A DNA stretch of 64,000 nt from Delphinus delphis. Lineage: Eukaryota; Chordata; Mammalia; Artiodactyla; Delphinidae. The stretch spans positions 14,594,680 through 14,658,679 of the forward strand of contig NC_082703.1 of assembly GCF_949987515.2 (NCBI RefSeq), in the 5' to 3' direction. The notes below the pieces were generated by a model. It was not told the DNA's origin. It saw only the letters and a program-made list of their open reading frames with translations, and ran no database searches. This document shows, piece after piece, positions 59,871 through 64,000 of this stretch; position 1 is the first letter of the stretch; every line of letters starts with the position of its first letter. The position numbers and the translations under genes were made by a program.

Positions 59871-59999
59871 TTAATGCTCAGTGAACAGCACCTGCAGAGA
59901 CTCTGCACACGGTGCAGGTTCCCTGACTGGGGAGGACGGTAGAGAGAACAGGTATCTTTGAACTGGCCCCCTAGGGCCATCATTGCCGAAGTCTGGAGG

Positions 60000-60340
60000 T
60001 TGGGATTCAGAGCCACCACCTGAGCTGCTGACATCAAGAGCACACTCTTTGAGCTGTGTTCCAGTGATCAGAGAAGCTGCTACAATGCGCCACTCCACCC
60101 AGGAGGCTAGTAACGGAACATGGTTACCAACGTCAAAAACAAGATAGCAAACATCTTCCTTAGACACCTGGCTTCTCATTCAGCTCCTCTCACTGGCAGA
60201 ACCTAAGCAGTGCCCAGAACCCTAGCTGCAAGGGACTCTGGGAAATGTGGTTTATGGCTTTCCAGCCTCAGAGATAGAGGAAGGCACACCTGAAGGAGAC
60301 CAGAATGAATGCTGAGTGACACTCCATGTCTAACGCTTAT
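60000..60340 (+). repeat. Old unnamed repeat (relative of 31436-31905)
   Basis: gggactctgggaaatgtgg and gaccagaatgaatgctgag pair with gaacctgggagatgtgg and gaatggatattgaac in the block near 31.8 kb. Family unnamed. Confidence 0.4.
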
Positions 60341-61880
60341 TGAAAACGTATTTCATCAGAGCTAGAATATTTCATTCAAAGCAGGTACATGACATATTGT
60401 AAGAATCAAAAAAGGATCCAGTTGCTAACCAATTTGCATTTCAATCAGATGGATGTTATAGTCATTACTGGAAAATTGCTGGAAAAAGCACCAAGCAAAT
60501 AAATCACTAAAAATTACCAAGCGCCCACCTCTGCCTATGGTGGTTCTATCTGAATGTGAAATAATGTTCCTTTGTTTTGGTTTAATAATCAAAGTAAAAT
60601 ATTGGGAAAATGATTTTTAAAAGGTCCTCCCCGCCAAAGTCCCAGATAGCCTATACGTTTAATGAATAGCAATACAAAGGAAGAACCAAGGTCTGATCAT
60701 GGAAATGATAGCTCCTGGCAGGCTGGTTCTTTCATTAGATGAACTATCTGTGTATCTATGTTTGTACTGAATCCTTCTTTGCTCTGGAACTTTAATGGTG
60801 CTTTTTTTAAGGATTAAAAAGATAGAAATGTCCTGTTAATTGGAGATTAAAAAAGAGTATGCTTGAATTCACTTTAATCACTTATTTCATGCTCTAGAGC
60901 TTGTCAGATTTTTTTTCAAACTACTAAAGTGAATATGATCTTTACAATTTCTAAGTAACACATTATCATTTATTTTTACTCAAGAATTACATGAGCACAT
61001 CTAGGAATTAGTCTTGATTACTGAATGAAATCATTTTATATTTGCCTCTGATATTTGGAGATAGAAAATGAGAGAAAAGTACCTGAGGCAAATGGAGTTA
61101 TTTAGTGAATTTGTCAGTCTAATACATATACAATTTTTAAGTGATTTTCATGTTTCAGAAAATGAGAGTTCATTCAGGTATCTTCTCTGATAGGTGATGA
61201 AAGCATTCAAATGCAAAACTACAAATGTTGCCGGGGGTAAACCACACTATAATATGAAGAGTATGTTCTTTGGGGTCCAGTGGTGACACCAAGAGTTTAG
61301 CCACTCTGCCCAAGCCACCAAAAATAAACATATCAAAATAAAAACAGTACTCTTTCTCTGTAAATGCAGCTTCAAGACAAATCCACTCTCTTCCATACTG
61401 AGCCCCCAACTAAACCCCACTTAAAGTGTATTCTCAGGAAGGAACTGCTTGAATCGAACCTTAATCTGATTAACTGCAGGGAAAAGTAAGTAGTATTCAT
61501 CTTTCTATGTTACAGTAACACACAAATGACCTAATTCCAGCTTCTTTCCCCTCCCACAGTTTTTCTCTTTCATTCATATTTGAGTAAACATTCAAGAGAA
61601 AAACCTGGATTTCTCCTCCCTGTGGGTTATAAGCATGATGAGTTCTTGTCTTCAGCTATATGGAGCTGAAAGCTTATCCAGCTTTGTAGGATACAACTCC
61701 TTTTATGGATTGAAAATCAAAATGATCTTTTGATTTGCCAAGTGTATTATAAAGTAGAACATCCAAATCTGAAATCACTCTCTGGTTAGATTAATGATGT
61801 GCCAGATTGAACTGGGGATGTGGATAGAGGGAGCATGGGCTTTCTGTATATTTTTTAAAGCAAAATTTGAGGACTAGTAT
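60341..61880. other. Unique AT-rich DNA
   Basis: No gene or repeat recognised. Confidence 0.4.
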
Positions 61881-61884
61881 TTGA

Positions 61885-62045
61885 ACATCATTGAATGATT
61901 TGTTTATTCACTGACTATGAAGTGGATATTAAGCACCTTTGTGTACCAGGATTGGTACTAGGTGCTAAAGATTGGTACTAGGTGCTACCTTTGGGAGACT
62001 GATGCTCTGGGGGAGATAGCAATCAAGGGGTATAGTAATATGGTA
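61885..62045 (-). repeat. L2 LINE end with a 20-bp tandem duplication
   Basis: Antisense L2 words (agcacctttgtgtaccagg, gggagatagcaatcaag). Inside it gattggtactaggtgcta occurs twice, at 61950-61967 and 61970-61987. Confidence 0.5.
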
Positions 62046-62311
62046 CTCTTATAATGAGTATGGAGAACGGTGGCTTTCTTAAAGAGAAAGAGGTGTATTT
62101 TCTCATGGTGTGGTGAAAGGTGGAGTTAACTGAACCATAAACATATTTCTCACTTCAAAGAATATCTACTGATATTTTTAAAAGAAAACAAGAAAAAGTC
62201 AGCCGAGAGAGAGACAAAAAAAATGGCAGCTATCTAGGACCATGTCTTTTATCTGTCCCTTTAACCCACAGAAATCAAAGTAAGTGAGCTTGTCAAGAGT
62301 TAGAAGGTTTT
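62046..62311. other. Unique DNA
   Basis: Nothing recognised. Confidence 0.35.
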
Positions 62312-64000
62312 ACCAAAGAATACAACAATACATTAAACGTATCGTACCATGATCAAATGGGATTTATTTCGCGGATGCAAGGATGGTTCAATACTGGCAA
62401 ATCATTCAACATGATACACCACATTAACAACGTGAAAGACAAAAACCATATAATAATCTCAATAGATGCATAAAAATCATTTGACAAGATTCAAAACCCA
62501 TTTATGATAAAAACTCTCAATAAAATGGGTATAGAAAGCACATGTCTCAACATAAAAAGGCATTATATAACAAACCCACAGCTAACATCATACTCAGTAG
62601 TGAAAAACTAAAAGCTTTCCCCTCTAAGATCAGGAACAATACAAGGATGCCCACACTCACCACTCCTGCTCAACATAGTACTGGAGAGCAATTAGGCAAG
62701 AAAAAGAAATAAAATGTATACAAACTGCAATGGAAGAACTGTCACTATTTGCAGATGACATGGTTTTATGTATAGAAAACCCCAATGACCCCACCAAAAA
62801 ACTATTAGAAATAATTATTAGAAGTTAAGTTGCAGGATACAAAGTCAATATACAAAAATATGTTGCATTTCTATACACTAACAACAAACTAGCAGAAAGA
62901 GAAATTAAGAAAACAATCCCATTTACAATCACAACAAAAAGAATAATATACCTAGGAATAAATTTAACCAAGGAAGTGAAAGACCTGTACACTGAAAACT
63001 ATAAGACATTTTTGAAAGAAATCAAAGAAGACACAAAGAAATTGAAATATATTCCATGCTCATGTACTGGAAGAATTAACATTGTTAAAACATCCATATT
63101 ACCTAAAGCAATCTACAGATTAAGTGCAATCCCTATCAAAATTCCAACAATATTCTTCACAGAAATAGAGCCAAAAAATCCTAAAATTTATATGGAGCCA
63201 CAAAAGACCCGAAATAGCCAATCCTGAGAAAAAAGAACAAAGCTGGAGGCGTCATACTCCCTGATTTAAAATTATACTATAGGGCTTCCCTGGTGACACA
63301 GTGGTTAAGAATCTGCCTGCCAATGCAGGGGACACGGGTTTGAGCCCCGGTCTGGGAAGATCCCACATGCCACGGAGCAACTAAGCCCGTGTGCCACAAC
63401 TACTGAGCCTGTGCTCTAGAGCCCGCGACCCACAACTCCTGAAGCCCGTGCAACGCAACGAAGAGTAGCCCCCGCTTGCCGCAACTAGAGAAAGCCTGCG
63501 CACATCAACAAAGACCCAATGCAGCCAAAAATAAATAAATAAATTTTAAAAATAAATAAAATAAAATTCTACTATAAAACCATACTAATCAAAACAGCAT
63601 GTTATTGGCAGAAAAACAGACACACAGATCAATGGGACAGAATTGAGAGCCCAAAAATAAACCCACGCATGTATGGACAATTAATTTATGGCAAAGGAGC
63701 AAAGAACATACAAGGAGAAAGGATAATCTCTTCAATAAATGTTCTTGGAAAAACTGGACAGCCACATGAAAAAGAATGAAACTAGATTATTGTCTTATAC
63801 CATACACAAAAATATCAACTCAAAATGGATTAAACACTTGAATTTAAGACCTGAAACCAGTACACTCTTTGACATTGGTCTTAGCAATGTCTTTCTGGAT
63901 ATGTCTCCTCAGGCAAGGGAAACAAAATCAAAAATTAAACAAATGGGACTACATCAAACTAAAAACCCTCTTCACAGCAAAAGGAAACATTTAACAAAAT
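62312..64000 (+). mobile_element. Older L1, ORF2 portion, cut by window end
   Basis: Starts within ORF2 (gatcaaatgggatttattt at about 62352) and runs to the window end in the region after the reverse transcriptase (gatcaatgggacagaattg at 63629). The reverse-transcriptase motif FADDM is at 62748-62762. Stops and frame changes are frequent, so it is a pseudogene. The longest clean piece is 62976-63227. It looks more diverged than the two big L1s. A SINE is nested at 63282-63562. The 5' boundary is approximate and the 3' end is beyond the window. Confidence 0.9.
63282..63562 (+). mobile_element. CHR-type SINE, long class, nested in L1 ORF2
   Basis: Starts gggcttccctggtgacac, with gggtttgagccccgg, and ends in (aaat)n. 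Target duplication aaaattatactata at 63268-63281 and aaaattctactata at 63563-63576, 13 of 14. It lacks one of the repeated inner modules of the other long copies. Confidence 0.95.

Overview
This window is mammalian nuclear DNA, most likely from a whale or dolphin. The evidence is the repeat content. There are ten copies of the tRNA-derived CHR-type SINE that opens gggcttccctggtg and carries the internal promoter motif ggttcga, in a short class (about 210 bp) and a long class (about 280-350 bp). There are also L1 elements of the cetartiodactyl type. I saw no ruminant BovB or Bov-tA, no pig PRE-1 and no primate Alu. I could not test the species by search.

I find no convincing protein-coding gene, rRNA, functional tRNA, CRISPR array or bacterial-type operon. 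The long reading frames are almost all L1 ORF1/ORF2 remnants or translations of SINEs and simple repeats. The window reads as intergenic or intronic DNA built from layered retroposons.

Layout. 1-8.3 kb: old L2, MIR and L1 pieces, a 5'-truncated L1 with a SINE inside it, an old LTR, and one weak exon candidate on the minus strand (5078-5376). 8.3-13.9 kb: a large 5'-truncated L1 on the minus strand. 14-25 kb: unique DNA with an old L1, an ERVL-type LTR (MLT2-like), a cluster of insertions at 19.7-21.3 kb, a broken minus-strand L2 and a second solo LTR. 25-39 kb: unique DNA with microsatellites, MIR, MER5A-like and Tigger/MER44-like DNA transposons, a long plus-strand L2 and three SINEs. 39.6-46.5 kb: a full-length L1 (6877 bp) with target-site duplications, dead reading frames, a SINE in its 5' UTR and a deletion near its 3' end. 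46.5-56 kb: mostly unique. 56.19-57.31 kb: a strong CpG island with several good splice-donor motifs, the best candidate for a real regulatory region or first exon. 57-62.3 kb: unique DNA with MIR and L2 remnants. 62.3-64 kb: an older L1 ORF2 that runs off the end and carries a SINE.

The most unusual observations are small insertion scars: a bare poly(A) insertion with its own 13-bp target duplication (19986-20034), a 32-bp filler copied from about 600 bp away into an L1 deletion junction (46122-46153), and a short L1 insertion with what looks like a 3' transduction (23641-23922). L1 and LTR boundaries without a target duplication are approximate. Family names are from memory of consensus sequences and were not checked with RepeatMasker.
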